DNA of 25,331 nucleotides, taken from contig DQHP01000118.1 of the NCBI GenBank assembly GCA_003524435.1, positions 1 through 25,331 of the forward strand, written 5' to 3'. The position numbers were made by a program, and so were the translations under genes. This DNA comes from Microbacterium sp. GTDB taxonomy: Bacteria > Actinomycetota > Actinomycetes > Actinomycetales > Microbacteriaceae. Below are positions 7,722-15,825 of the stretch, piece by piece (the stretch's first letter is position 1; each line of letters opens with the position of its first letter). The notes under the pieces are model-generated. The model saw only the letters and a program-made list of their open reading frames with translations. It made no database searches and had not been told where the DNA came from.

Positions 7722-9332
7722 ATGGACGTCACCCGAAATCGATCGCGACGCTCCGCGTTCGTGGTTCTCACCGCGGCGCTGTCTGTCGCTTCCCTCGTCG
7801 GCTGCACCGCCGGCGCCACGGCCGACGGCGACACCGGCGGCACCGAGATACTGACCGTGGCAGCATCCGCCGCCGTCACGACGTGGGACCCGATCACGTC
7901 GTTCTCGACCGAGGCGCTGTACCTGGGCAACCTGTACGAGCCGTTGCTCTGGAAGAACGCCGAAGGCGCCGACGAAGAATTCAGCCCCGCGATCGCAGAA
8001 TCCTGGGAGACCAGCGAAGACGGCCTGACCTGGACATTCCACATCCGTTCTGGAGTCACCTTCCACGATGGTGAGGCGCTCGACGCCGACGCCGTTGTCG
8101 CCAGCATCGAAGCGGCCAGAGAGCGTGCCGGCGCATCGTTCATCTGGGCGCCACTGGACACCATCGAAGCTACCGATGAGTCGACCGTGGTGATGCATCT
8201 GAAGTACTCCGCGCCGATGGATCTGGTCGCAGCGTCCACCTACGGGGCATGGATCGTCTCGCCGAAGGCGCTGGAGGCAGCTGCCGCCGACGAGCAGTAC
8301 TTCGAAGCGGGCATCGCGGCGGGCACCGGCCCCTACATGCTGGATGAGTATTCGCCCGGCGAGAAAGTCGTGCTCACCGCGTACGAGGACTACTGGAGCG
8401 ACGAGCCCTACTACGACATCGTGGACATCGCGATCACCCCTGATGCGGTCACCGCACAGCAGATGCTCACTGCTGGTGAGGTCGACTTCTCCACCAGCAT
8501 CCCGTTGGAGAACGTCGAATCAGTCGCCGAGCAGACCGGGGCGGAGATCCGCACCGCGAACTCGCCCTTCAACTTCGTCGCAATGCTGAACACCACCAAG
8601 CCGCCGCTGGACGATCCGCTCGTTCGCCAGGCACTCAGCTACGCCGTGCCCTACCAGGACATCATCGACGTCAGCGCGCTCGGCTACGGCACCCAGTCGC
8701 GCACCGTGGTACCCAAGGGCATCTTCCCGTACTCGGAGGACGTGCCGCAGTACACCCAGGATCTCGACAAAGCACGTGACCTGCTCGCTCAAGCCGGCCA
8801 CGCCGACGGGTTCACGCTCGAGCTGACGTATGCATCGGAGAACCCGACCGAAACTCGCTTCGTGCCGCTGATCAAAGACGCGTTCGCGCAGATCGGCGTC
8901 GAAGTCAACGTCACCGCGATGCTGTTCAACCAGCAGTGGGAGGCGGCCAAGGCCGACGCATCCACCGCGCAGGACATCTTCGTGCTCTACTACTGGCCGA
9001 CATACAGTGACGCCGGATCCGACAACCTGTACTCACTGTTCCGCTCCAGCGAAGAGCCGAACTTCAACCTGAGCTACTGGAACAACCCAGAGTACGACGC
9101 GCTGATCGACGCCGCAGGCGAGCTCACCGGTAGCGACCGCGAAGCCGCCCAGGCCACTTACGAAGAAGCCATGCAGCTGCTCTACGACCAGGCGCCGGCG
9201 CTGTACCTGTTCGATCCGCAGGCCGTGACCGTGGCTCCTGCAGGGCTGAACATCGGCGACTTCAACGAGAACTATCCGTTCACGACGTTCTTCTCACGTA
9301 TCACCCCGACTGGGGCAGGGACGGCAGACTGA
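7722..9332 (+). CDS. ABC transporter substrate-binding lipoprotein, oligopeptide (SBP_bac_5) type
   Basis: A 536-residue lipoprotein. Residues 1-27 form a signal peptide with basic start and the lipobox LVGC (Cys28 lipidated), so it is anchored on the outer face of the membrane. The rest matches the dipeptide/oligopeptide/nickel-binding family, with the early WDPI and NLYEPLLW segments, the typical FHDGEALDADAVVASIE region (about 110-127) and the VRQALSYAV segment (about 300). The ATG at 7722 is preceded by GGAGG at a six-base spacing. It is the first gene of a five-gene importer operon ending in a NylB-like hydrolase, and divergent from a LysR gene. A strong hairpin follows it, probably raising its output relative to the permeases. 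Substrate is probably a peptide or peptide-like linear amide. Confidence 0.93.
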   Translation: MDVTRNRSRRSAFVVLTAALSVASLVGCTAGATADGDTGGTEILTVAASAAVTTWDPITSFSTEALYLGNLYEPLLWKNAEGADEEFSPAIAESWETSEDGLTWTFHIRSGVTFHDGEALDADAVVASIEAARERAGASFIWAPLDTIEATDESTVVMHLKYSAPMDLVAASTYGAWIVSPKALEAAAADEQYFEAGIAAGTGPYMLDEYSPGEKVVLTAYEDYWSDEPYYDIVDIAITPDAVTAQQMLTAGEVDFSTSIPLENVESVAEQTGAEIRTANSPFNFVAMLNTTKPPLDDPLVRQALSYAVPYQDIIDVSALGYGTQSRTVVPKGIFPYSEDVPQYTQDLDKARDLLAQAGHADGFTLELTYASENPTETRFVPLIKDAFAQIGVEVNVTAMLFNQQWEAAKADASTAQDIFVLYYWPTYSDAGSDNLYSLFRSSEEPNFNLSYWNNPEYDALIDAAGELTGSDREAAQATYEEAMQLLYDQAPALYLFDPQAVTVAPAGLNIGDFNENYPFTTFFSRITPTGAGTAD

Positions 9333-9335
9333 GGC

Positions 9336-9368
9336 TGCGGGGCGGGCTGCCCCCCGGTCCGCCCCGCA
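9336..9368 (+). terminator. Hairpin between binding protein and permease genes (attenuator or mRNA stabiliser)
   Basis: TGCGGGGCGG (9336-9345) pairs perfectly with CCGCCCCGCA (9359-9368). The stem extends by a G-U and a C-G pair, leaving about a nine-base loop. No T-run follows. Such hairpins after binding-protein genes usually protect the upstream mRNA or let only part of transcription continue. Confidence 0.6.
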
Positions 9369-9403
9369 TCGTCTCATCTCGGCCTCCTCGGAAGGACAGC
9401 ATC

Positions 9404-10420
9404 ATGTGGAGATTCCTCGCGAACAGAGTCGGCTCGGCCGTGCTGGTGCTGTTCGTCATCACCGTGATCGTGTTCGTGCTCACTAGAGTGGTGCCGTCGG
9501 ACCCGGCAGTCGTATACGCGGGCCCTAAGGCACCGCCGGCTGAACTTGAGCGGATTCGTGAGAAGCTCGGGTTCAACGAGCCATTGCCGTTGCAGTACCT
9601 CACCTATCTCCTGGGCCTCGTCACTGGAGACTGGGGCAACTCCCTGTCGACCAAGCGGCCGGTGCTCCTCGAGCTGAGCACGCGCCTGCCCGCCACACTC
9701 GAGCTGCTGTTCGCCGCCATGCTGCTGGCCACCGTGGGCGGCATCATCCTCGGGGTCATCGCATCGCGGCGGCCAGGCGGGTTCGTCGACGGGGCGGTCC
9801 GAGTCGTGTCGATCGGAGGTGTCTCAGTGCCGTCGTTTTGGCTCGGTCTTTTGTTGCAGGTCGTGTTCGTTGGCGCGCTGGGAATCCTCCCGGCCACTGG
9901 GCAGTTCTCCACTGAGATCGCCTATACGAATCCCGTGGCCCACGTCACCGGTTTCGCCCTGTTCGACGCATTGATAACTGGAAATCTCACGGCCTGGTCG
10001 GACGGGATGGCACACCTGATACTGCCGGCGGTGACTCTCGCCGCGTATCCGCTCGGACTCGTCGCACGGATGATCAGGGCCTCGATGCTGGAGGTGCTCA
10101 GCGAAGACTATGTCTTCACAGCCAACGCCTACGGACTGGGAGAGTTCATGGTGCGGTGGCGCCTGGCGCTGAAGAACGCGTTACCACCCACGATGACCAT
10201 CATCGGTCTGGCCACCGCCTACGCGCTCACGGGGACGTTCTTCGTCGAGATCGTCTTCAACTGGCCAGGAATTGGGCAGTTCGCCAGTGGTGCGATGCTC
10301 GCGGTCGACTATCCGGCGATCATGGCGATCACCCTGCTCGGCGCCTTCGCCTACCTCCTCGCCAACCTCGTCGTTGACCTGATCCAGGTGCGACTCGACC
10401 CGAGAGTGAAGATCGCATGA
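9404..10420 (+). CDS. ABC transporter permease, DppB/OppB type
   Basis: A 338-residue inner-membrane permease. The N-terminus shows the DppB pattern: a first span (about residues 9-28), then TRVVPSDPA, the LGFNEPLPLQYLTYL segment and a GDWGNS motif. The BPD_transp_1 domain follows (about 95-335), with the ATPase-contacting EAA loop around residues 228-260 (SEDYVFTANAYGLGE through KNALPP). The ATG at 9404 has GAAGGA seven bases upstream. It overlaps the next permease by ATGA, so the two are translated together and should pair as the membrane channel of the importer. Confidence 0.93.
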   Translation: MWRFLANRVGSAVLVLFVITVIVFVLTRVVPSDPAVVYAGPKAPPAELERIREKLGFNEPLPLQYLTYLLGLVTGDWGNSLSTKRPVLLELSTRLPATLELLFAAMLLATVGGIILGVIASRRPGGFVDGAVRVVSIGGVSVPSFWLGLLLQVVFVGALGILPATGQFSTEIAYTNPVAHVTGFALFDALITGNLTAWSDGMAHLILPAVTLAAYPLGLVARMIRASMLEVLSEDYVFTANAYGLGEFMVRWRLALKNALPPTMTIIGLATAYALTGTFFVEIVFNWPGIGQFASGAMLAVDYPAIMAITLLGAFAYLLANLVVDLIQVRLDPRVKIA

Positions 10421-11316
10421 GTGCTGCAACGACGACTCTTGCCCCTCTGCCGCTGCCGCAGCGCGACACCACGACGACGCGGCTGCTGCGGGTGCTACGT
10501 ACCGACTGGCTCGCTGCGGCCGGCCTCGGCATCGTGCTACTGGTGGTCGTATTGGCCTTCTTTGGCCAGTGGATCGCGCCGTTCCCCGAGCAGGGCCTTG
10601 GGCAGACGAACGTCGACACCCGCAACTTGGCTCCCAGCTTCGCCCACATCTTCGGCACCGATCAGCTCGGCCGCGACATCCTGAGCCGAGTGATTATGGG
10701 CGCTAACCCTGCGCTATCGATCTCGATCGCCGTGGTCGCACTCGCTGCGATGATCGGCATCCCGCTCGGTGCCATCGCCGGTTACCGCGGCGGCTGGCTG
10801 GATGATCTGCTGATGCGCGTCACCGAGGTATTCCAGGCATTCCCGCCGCTGCTGCTGGCGATGGTCATGGTGGCGCTACTAGGGCCGAGCCTGCTCAACG
10901 CCGGCTTCGCCCTCGCGATCTGCTGGTGGCCCTGGTATGCACGACTCGTGCGCGCGGAGGCCCGCTCGCTGCGAGAGCGACCGTATGTCGAAGCCGCCCG
11001 TGCGATCGGTGTTCCGGCATGGCGGATCATCTCCCGACACATTCTGCGCAATTGCCTGACCCCGGTGATCGTTCAGGCGACGGTCGATGTCGGCGCGATC
11101 GTGCTGGCTGCCGGATCGTTGGCCTTCTTGGGCTTGGGGGCGCAACCACCGACGCCGGACTGGGGGCTGATGGTCGCCGAAGGGCGTGGTCAGATCTTCA
11201 CTGCATGGTGGATCTCGACATTCCCAGGGCTCGCGATCTTCCTCACTGTGCTGGGCTTCAACCTCATTGGCGACGCATTGCGCGATCTGCTCGACCCGAG
11301 GCAGGTGCAGCGATGA
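10417..11316 (+). CDS. ABC transporter permease, DppC/OppC type
   Basis: A 299-residue partner permease. It has the DppC signature of an N-terminal span (about residues 34-52) followed by a periplasmic part with FGTDQLGRDILSRVI (about 87-101). The BPD_transp_1 domain follows, with an EAA loop around 190-220 (YVEAARAIGVPAW through RNCLTPVIVQ) and the GLGAQPPTPDWG segment near 245. Start ATG overlaps the dppB-like stop (ATGA), and its own stop overlaps the next ATG, so the permease and ATPase genes are tightly coupled. Confidence 0.93.
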   Translation: MSAATTTLAPLPLPQRDTTTTRLLRVLRTDWLAAAGLGIVLLVVVLAFFGQWIAPFPEQGLGQTNVDTRNLAPSFAHIFGTDQLGRDILSRVIMGANPALSISIAVVALAAMIGIPLGAIAGYRGGWLDDLLMRVTEVFQAFPPLLLAMVMVALLGPSLLNAGFALAICWWPWYARLVRAEARSLRERPYVEAARAIGVPAWRIISRHILRNCLTPVIVQATVDVGAIVLAAGSLAFLGLGAQPPTPDWGLMVAEGRGQIFTAWWISTFPGLAIFLTVLGFNLIGDALRDLLDPRQVQR

Positions 11317-12272
11317 CGGAACTGCTGTTGGTCGAAGACCTCGAGATCTCATTCGCCGAGCGCGGACGCCTGATGAACCGTCCGGTGCGCGGAATCTCTC
11401 TCAGCATCGCCCCCGGGGAGGTGCTCGGGATCGTCGGTGAAACTGGATGCGGCAAGAGCCTCACGGGCCTGGCCGTGCTCGGGATGCTGCCGCAGGGTGC
11501 CCAGCCGACCGGGAGGATTGTGCTCGACGGGGTGGAGCAGCGGTTGGATCGTCCGTCGCCAGTTCGGGGAGCTGCGATCTCGATCGTTTTCCAGAACCCC
11601 GGCACCGCGTTTAACCCGGTGTTCACGCTGGGCCGTCAGCTGCGTGCGGTGCTGGAACAACATCGCTCCATGAGTAAGGCTCAGATGCGCCGTCGCATTC
11701 TGGACTACTTCGGGCACGTCGGCCTGCCGGACCCTGAACGCGTCTATGACAGCTACCCGCATGAGCTCTCCGGCGGCATGCTGCAGCGGGTCATGATCGC
11801 TCAGGCGCTGGTCTGCGAGCCCAAACTGCTGATCCTGGACGAGCCGACCACGGCCCTCGATGTCACCATCGCTCGACAGATCCTGCAGCTTGTGCTGTCG
11901 CTGCGCGACCAATTCGGGTTCGGGGTGCTGCTGATCACGCACAACCTCGGGGTGGTGCAGGAGGTGTGCGACACCGTCGCGGTGCTCTATGCCGGGCGCG
12001 TGATCGAGTTCGGACCGAGCGCCGAGGTGCTCGCGACTCCGCAACACCCGTATACCAAGGGGCTGCTCGGCGCGCTTCCGGCCCGCCACGTCAAGGGGCA
12101 GGAACTCGATGCGATCCGCGGCAGCGTACCCGCGAACCTGCTCGGCATGACCGGGTGCGCTTTCGCCGATCGCTGCCCACGCGTGCTGGAGCGCTGTCGT
12201 GAGGCTGACCCGATGCTCACACCGGTGGGGGCTTTGCGTGAGGTCGCCTGCATACGGGTGGAGGAATCATGA
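11313..12272 (+). CDS. ABC transporter ATP-binding protein, DppD/OppD type
   Basis: A 319-residue ATPase. Walker A is GETGCGKS (about 42-49), Q-loop VFQNPG (about 92-97), signature LSGGM (about 152), Walker B LLILDEP (about 172-178) and switch His in LLITHN (about 200). The C-terminal extension carries GCAFADRCP and two further cysteines, the four-cysteine pattern of the oligopeptide-importer family, which is thought to hold an Fe-S cluster. The start is the ATG at 11313 overlapping the permease stop. The reading frame is open further upstream but that part lies inside the permease gene. It would form the ATPase heterodimer with the next gene product. Confidence 0.93.
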   Translation: MTELLLVEDLEISFAERGRLMNRPVRGISLSIAPGEVLGIVGETGCGKSLTGLAVLGMLPQGAQPTGRIVLDGVEQRLDRPSPVRGAAISIVFQNPGTAFNPVFTLGRQLRAVLEQHRSMSKAQMRRRILDYFGHVGLPDPERVYDSYPHELSGGMLQRVMIAQALVCEPKLLILDEPTTALDVTIARQILQLVLSLRDQFGFGVLLITHNLGVVQEVCDTVAVLYAGRVIEFGPSAEVLATPQHPYTKGLLGALPARHVKGQELDAIRGSVPANLLGMTGCAFADRCPRVLERCREADPMLTPVGALREVACIRVEES

Positions 12273-13096
12273 GCGAACAGGCAACCGATGCACTCGTCGT
12301 CGAGAGCATGGTCAAGGAGTTCCGCGTACAACGCGGTGTGTTCCGCGCCGTCGATAGGGTGAGCTTCCGGATCGCACGCGGGTCGACGTTCGGGCTGGTC
12401 GGTGAATCTGGCTCTGGCAAGAGCACGATCGCGCGCTGCGCGTTGCGGTTGATTACACCGACGTCGGGTCGGAGCGTGATTGCGGGCACCGACCCTGCCT
12501 CGCTCGGTGGAGCGGCGCTGCGCCGATTGCGGGCGCAGACGGGCATGGTGTTCCAAAACCCCAAGGCTGCGCTGAATCCGCGCATGCGCATCCGCGACAT
12601 CGTCGCCGAACCACTAATGACGCACACGCGCCTCAGCAGAGCGGACATTCGGCGTCGAGTCACGTCACTGCTGGACGAAGTCGGGCTGGCGGTGTCGCAC
12701 GGTGATCGGATGCCGCATCAGCTGTCGGGTGGCCAGTGCCAGCGCGCCGGCGTCGCCAGGGCGATCGCCACGGAGCCTGAGCTGGTCGTGCTTGATGAGC
12801 CCACCAGTGCACTGGACGTTTCGGTGCAGGCCCAGGTGCTGAACCTGCTGCAGCGACTCAAGCGCGAGCGTGATCTCAGCTACCTGCTCATCTCGCACGA
12901 TCTGGACGTCGTCCGCTACATGAGCGATGAGGCGGGCGTCATGCGCCGAGGCGAGCTGCTGGAATCCGGCCGCGCAGACATCGTGTTGACCACCCCGACC
13001 CATGACTACACCCGTCAGCTGCTGGCAGCGATGCCGGCGACGCCGGGAGCCGTCGTCGCGCTGCCCGGCGGCGACGAAAGGAGCATCCTGCTGTGA
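12269..13096 (+). CDS. ABC transporter ATP-binding protein, DppF/OppF type
   Basis: A 275-residue ATPase with Walker A GESGSGKS (about 47-54), Q-loop VFQNPK (about 93), signature LSGGQ (about 151), Walker B LVVLDEPTSALD (about 172-183) and switch His in LISHD (about 211). Start ATG at 12269 overlaps the previous stop by ATGA and has GGAGGA just upstream. The stop overlaps the GTG start of the NylB-like hydrolase. Its C-terminus is shorter than in some OppF proteins and lacks the four-cysteine extension of its partner. Confidence 0.93.
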   Translation: MSEQATDALVVESMVKEFRVQRGVFRAVDRVSFRIARGSTFGLVGESGSGKSTIARCALRLITPTSGRSVIAGTDPASLGGAALRRLRAQTGMVFQNPKAALNPRMRIRDIVAEPLMTHTRLSRADIRRRVTSLLDEVGLAVSHGDRMPHQLSGGQCQRAGVARAIATEPELVVLDEPTSALDVSVQAQVLNLLQRLKRERDLSYLLISHDLDVVRYMSDEAGVMRRGELLESGRADIVLTTPTHDYTRQLLAAMPATPGAVVALPGGDERSILL

Positions 13097-14271
13097 CCGA
13101 GACGATCCAGACGACGATTTCGACGCGTCCGCCGCGCTACCCGGGCGCGGAGTCTGCTCCAACCCAGGACACTTGGCAGGATGCCCCGCACAACCGCTGG
13201 GCATTCGCCAACGTCAATGATTTCGTGCCGACGATGACCATCGCACGGCGCAAGCCCGCGCGAGCGGGAAGCGTCGAGCTCGGCTCGCTGGCTGGCATCG
13301 GCGATCTCGTGCGCCGACTTGAGTCGGCGTACACCGATGCGCTCGTAGTCGTGCAGCGGGGGTCAGTGATTGCGGAGTATTACCGGCCTGGCTTCGCACC
13401 GCGCGACCGCCACCTGCTGATGAGCGTATCGAAGTCGATCTGCGGCATCACGCTGGCGACGCTCATCGATGACGGTCACGTCGACCCGCAATCGCTCGTA
13501 TCGGGATACCTTCCCGAGCTCTCCGGCTCCGCCTACGGCGCGGTGACCGTACAGCAGGTGATGGACATGACTGTCGCAGTCGACTACGACGAGGACTATC
13601 GCAACCCCGACTCGGAGGTACGTGCCCAGGACCGGATCGCTAGGTGGAGTCCTTCGCGCGCTGGTGATCCCGTCGACACCTATGAATTTCTGCAGACGCT
13701 GCGCTCGAACGGTGTGCCGGGCGAACGATTCCAGTACTGCTCTGCGGACACCGACGTGCTGGCGTGGATCATTGAGGCGGTGACAGGCCAGCGGTACGGA
13801 GACGTCGTCGCCGAGCGGGTGTGGCAGCGACTCGGATGCCGCGACGACGCCTCGATTACGGTCGACGCGGGCGGCTTCGCCTTCGCCAACGGCGGCATCT
13901 CGTGTACAGCGCGTGATCTCGCCCGCATCGGGGAGCTCATGCTCGGCGGCGGAGCGCTGGATTCTGAGCGCATCGTATCGGAAGCGTGGGTGCGGCAGAC
14001 GCTTGCTGGCGGTGATCCGCAACTGGCACGCGGGCTGGCGATTCAACGGACGCATGAGAATGCGGCGTATCGGAATCAGTGGTGGTCAACCGGCAATGAG
14101 CGCGGCAACGTCTACGCGGTCGGCATCCACGGACAATACGTCTGGCTCGACCCGCTGACCGACACCGTCATCGTCAAGCTGTCATCCTGCCCCGAACCGG
14201 TGACCGTCGGCTGGAATGACGTTCATGCGGCGCTCTTCGGCGACATCTGCGCGGCGTTGGAGGAGTCGTAG
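13093..14271 (+). CDS. nylB-like: NylB-like serine hydrolase (6-aminohexanoate-dimer hydrolase family)
   Basis: A 392-residue cytoplasmic hydrolase with no signal peptide, in the class C beta-lactamase fold. Ser111-Val-Ser-Lys114 is the nucleophile motif, Tyr215-Cys-Ser217 the second motif, and GIHGQ (344-348) replaces the usual third motif. Whole segments (RYPGA, APHNRWAFA, HLLMSVSKS, FQYCSA-x-TDVLAWI, TGNERGNV) and the length of 392 match my memory of NylB from the nylon-oligomer plasmid of Arthrobacter KI72, which cleaves the amide of 6-aminohexanoate linear dimer. It starts at a GTG overlapping the ATPase stop (GTGA) and has its own AAGGAG at a nine-base spacing. Context says it cleaves something brought in by the importer. 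The natural substrate could be a peptide-like amide or an ester; nylon dimer is only one possibility. Confidence 0.88.
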   Translation: MTETIQTTISTRPPRYPGAESAPTQDTWQDAPHNRWAFANVNDFVPTMTIARRKPARAGSVELGSLAGIGDLVRRLESAYTDALVVVQRGSVIAEYYRPGFAPRDRHLLMSVSKSICGITLATLIDDGHVDPQSLVSGYLPELSGSAYGAVTVQQVMDMTVAVDYDEDYRNPDSEVRAQDRIARWSPSRAGDPVDTYEFLQTLRSNGVPGERFQYCSADTDVLAWIIEAVTGQRYGDVVAERVWQRLGCRDDASITVDAGGFAFANGGISCTARDLARIGELMLGGGALDSERIVSEAWVRQTLAGGDPQLARGLAIQRTHENAAYRNQWWSTGNERGNVYAVGIHGQYVWLDPLTDTVIVKLSSCPEPVTVGWNDVHAALFGDICAALEES

Positions 14272-14288
14272 CGGCGCTCAGCGCCGCT
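14270..14288. terminator. Bidirectional terminator holding both stop codons
   Basis: AGCGGCGC (14270-14277) and GCGCCGCT (14281-14288) form a perfect 8-bp stem with loop TCA. The hydrolase TAG (14269-14271) enters the left arm, and the acetyltransferase TGA (14280-14278, minus strand) lies in the loop. It probably ends both convergent transcripts. Confidence 0.6.
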
Positions 14289-14880
14289 TCGCCAGTCGCG
14301 CCTCCAGTCCTGCTCTGACTGCCGGCCACTCCGGCTCGATGATTGAGAACTCTACGCTGTCGCGAAGCGCTCCGTTTCGGTAACGCGACACTGCTCGCAT
14401 CACACCGTCTTGCTTCGCCCCGAGCCTTTCTATGGCCGCCCGTGACTGGAAATTCACCCACTGCGTGGTGAGGCCCACCCGGAACACACCGAGTGTTTCG
14501 AATGCGTGCTGCAGCAAAAGAAACTTTGACTCGGCGTTGGTACCCGTACCGTGTGCGGACGGCCTGTTCCACGTATATCCGATGTGTAACCGAGGCACAT
14601 CGGCGACCAGGTCGTAGTACGTCGTCATACCGATCACGCGACCGGAAGCGTCGAAAGCGGTGAAGGGAACCATTTCGCCTCTGTCGGCCATGGAGAGCCG
14701 TCGATCGATCTCTGCGGCGACCTCGTCGGGTGCGGGAATGGAGGTATACCACGCTGTTTCCGCCAGATTGTCCTCCTGTGCGGCATCGGCAATACCGTCG
14801 TGGTGTGAGCGATCAAGCGGACGAAGCTCGACGAGCGAACCGGTGAGAGTGACGGGCGCGGGCGGTGTGCGGAAAGCCAT
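14278..14880 (-). CDS. GNAT acetyltransferase, RimJ/RimL-like
   Basis: A 200-residue acetyl-CoA-dependent N-acetyltransferase. The start of the domain (LTGSLVELRPLD, about 11-22), the AFDASGRVIGMTTYYDL strand (about 75-91), the HIGYTWNRPSAHGTGTNAESK acetyl-CoA loop region (about 99-119) and the NFQSRAAIERLGAKQDGVMR segment (about 143-162) are classic for the RimJ/L-like Acetyltransf_3 group. The ATG at 14880 is preferred; an in-frame TTG lies four codons upstream. There is no Shine-Dalgarno, but TTGAAT sits six bases before the ATG on the minus strand, so it may be leaderless. Only 38 bases separate it from the divergent SDR gene. Target amine is unknown. Confidence 0.85.
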   Translation of the reverse strand: MAFRTPPAPVTLTGSLVELRPLDRSHHDGIADAAQEDNLAETAWYTSIPAPDEVAAEIDRRLSMADRGEMVPFTAFDASGRVIGMTTYYDLVADVPRLHIGYTWNRPSAHGTGTNAESKFLLLQHAFETLGVFRVGLTTQWVNFQSRAAIERLGAKQDGVMRAVSRYRNGALRDSVEFSIIEPEWPAVRAGLEARLAKRR

Positions 14881-14897
14881 GCGACTATTCAATCAGC

Positions 14898-14915
14898 AGT
14901 GTTACGGTTGACACT
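14898..14915. promoter_or_regulatory. Palindrome in the GNAT/SDR divergent region
   Basis: AGTGT-N8-ACACT, an 18-base dyad, fills half of the 38 bases between two divergent start codons (ATG at 14880 minus, ATG at 14919 plus). It lies where the -35 region of the minus-strand gene would be. A shared operator is inferred. Confidence 0.35.
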
Positions 14916-14918
14916 CTT

Positions 14919-15791
14919 ATGCACCCTTCCCTTCCGCTCGCTGGCAAGACGGCGCTTATTACCGGCGTTTCCCGTCGGCGAGGCATCGGATTCGCTGTTG
15001 CGACGAAACTCGCGCGACTGGGCGCCAGCGTTTTCATTCACCATTTTCAAGCGCACGATGCCGACCTGCCCTGGGGTGCGGATGATCTCGATGAGGTGCG
15101 CCTAGGAGTTCAGAGCGCACTGACTCCTGGCGCCGTGCTCGGCGAGATCAGTGCCGATCTGTCTGATAGCGAGCAGATATTACGAGTCTTCGATGTCGCA
15201 ACCGCGCTGACCGGATCTGTCGACATTTTGGTCTGCAATCATGCGAAGAGTGGCGACGACGGCAGCATCCTGGACATGACCGCCGATCGGCTCGATGCCT
15301 TCTGGCACACGAATACCCGCTCCACCCTCCTCCTCACCTCTGCTTTCGCGCGAACAAAAGTTAAGAGCGACCACGATAGGAAGAGCCAACCCGGCGAACG
15401 TATCCAGGGCGATAAACCGTTCGCAACGCCAACCGGGCGCGTCTTTTGGATGACTTCCGGCCAGATTCATGGACCAATGGCCGGCGAAGTTGCGTATGCG
15501 ACGAGCAAGGCAGCACTTGCGGGCGTTACGAAGACTGTCGCCGCAGATCTTCTCGAACTCGGAATCATCCTCAACACCATCAATCCTGGTCCGGTTAACA
15601 CGGGCTACATGGATCCCGAAAGCACCGATCGGCCGCTGGAGGCGCTTCAGCAACACCTCGCCTCGACGCCGTTTGGCCGTTACGGCCGACCAGAGGATCC
15701 GGCAGAGCTGATCGGCTGGCTTGCCGCGGACGCAGGCGCCTGGATAATCGGACAGGTGCTGACCAGCGACGGCGGTTTCGCGCTCACCTGA
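14919..15791 (+). CDS. SDR-family oxidoreductase
   Basis: A 290-residue short-chain dehydrogenase. The Rossmann NAD(P) motif is the variant TGVSRRRGIG (residues 15-24). The structural Asn is in CNHAKSG (Asn107). Ser180 (MTSG), Tyr193 and Lys197 (YATSK) form the catalytic set. NPGPVNTGYM and a C-terminal GQVLTSDGGF follow, as in FabG-like enzymes. Longer than a standard 250-residue SDR because of insertions at about 40-60 and 145-170. The ATG at 14919 is chosen over upstream in-frame codons because the domain starts directly after it; there is no clear Shine-Dalgarno, so a leaderless or very short leader mRNA is likely. Substrate is unknown; labels such as 3-oxoacyl-ACP reductase would be over-specific. 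Confidence 0.88.
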   Translation: MHPSLPLAGKTALITGVSRRRGIGFAVATKLARLGASVFIHHFQAHDADLPWGADDLDEVRLGVQSALTPGAVLGEISADLSDSEQILRVFDVATALTGSVDILVCNHAKSGDDGSILDMTADRLDAFWHTNTRSTLLLTSAFARTKVKSDHDRKSQPGERIQGDKPFATPTGRVFWMTSGQIHGPMAGEVAYATSKAALAGVTKTVAADLLELGIILNTINPGPVNTGYMDPESTDRPLEALQQHLASTPFGRYGRPEDPAELIGWLAADAGAWIIGQVLTSDGGFALT

Positions 15792-15825
15792 TTGGTTCCT
15801 TCTGCGAGGGGCGGGCCGATTGTCA

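Noticed and set aside
11349..12089. Long open frame (246 codons) on the minus strand inside the DppD-like gene, with similar ones at 10..714, 10879..11352, 13363..14055 and 18674..19444
   Set aside because: They lie antisense to clearly conserved genes, have no family motifs, and are low in hydrophobic residues with many Arg, Gly and His. High-GC DNA leaves such frames open by chance.
13093..14271. Annotation of the operon-end hydrolase as a class C beta-lactamase or DD-peptidase
   Set aside because: It has no signal peptide, its third motif is GIHGQ, and the sequence segments match NylB far more closely.
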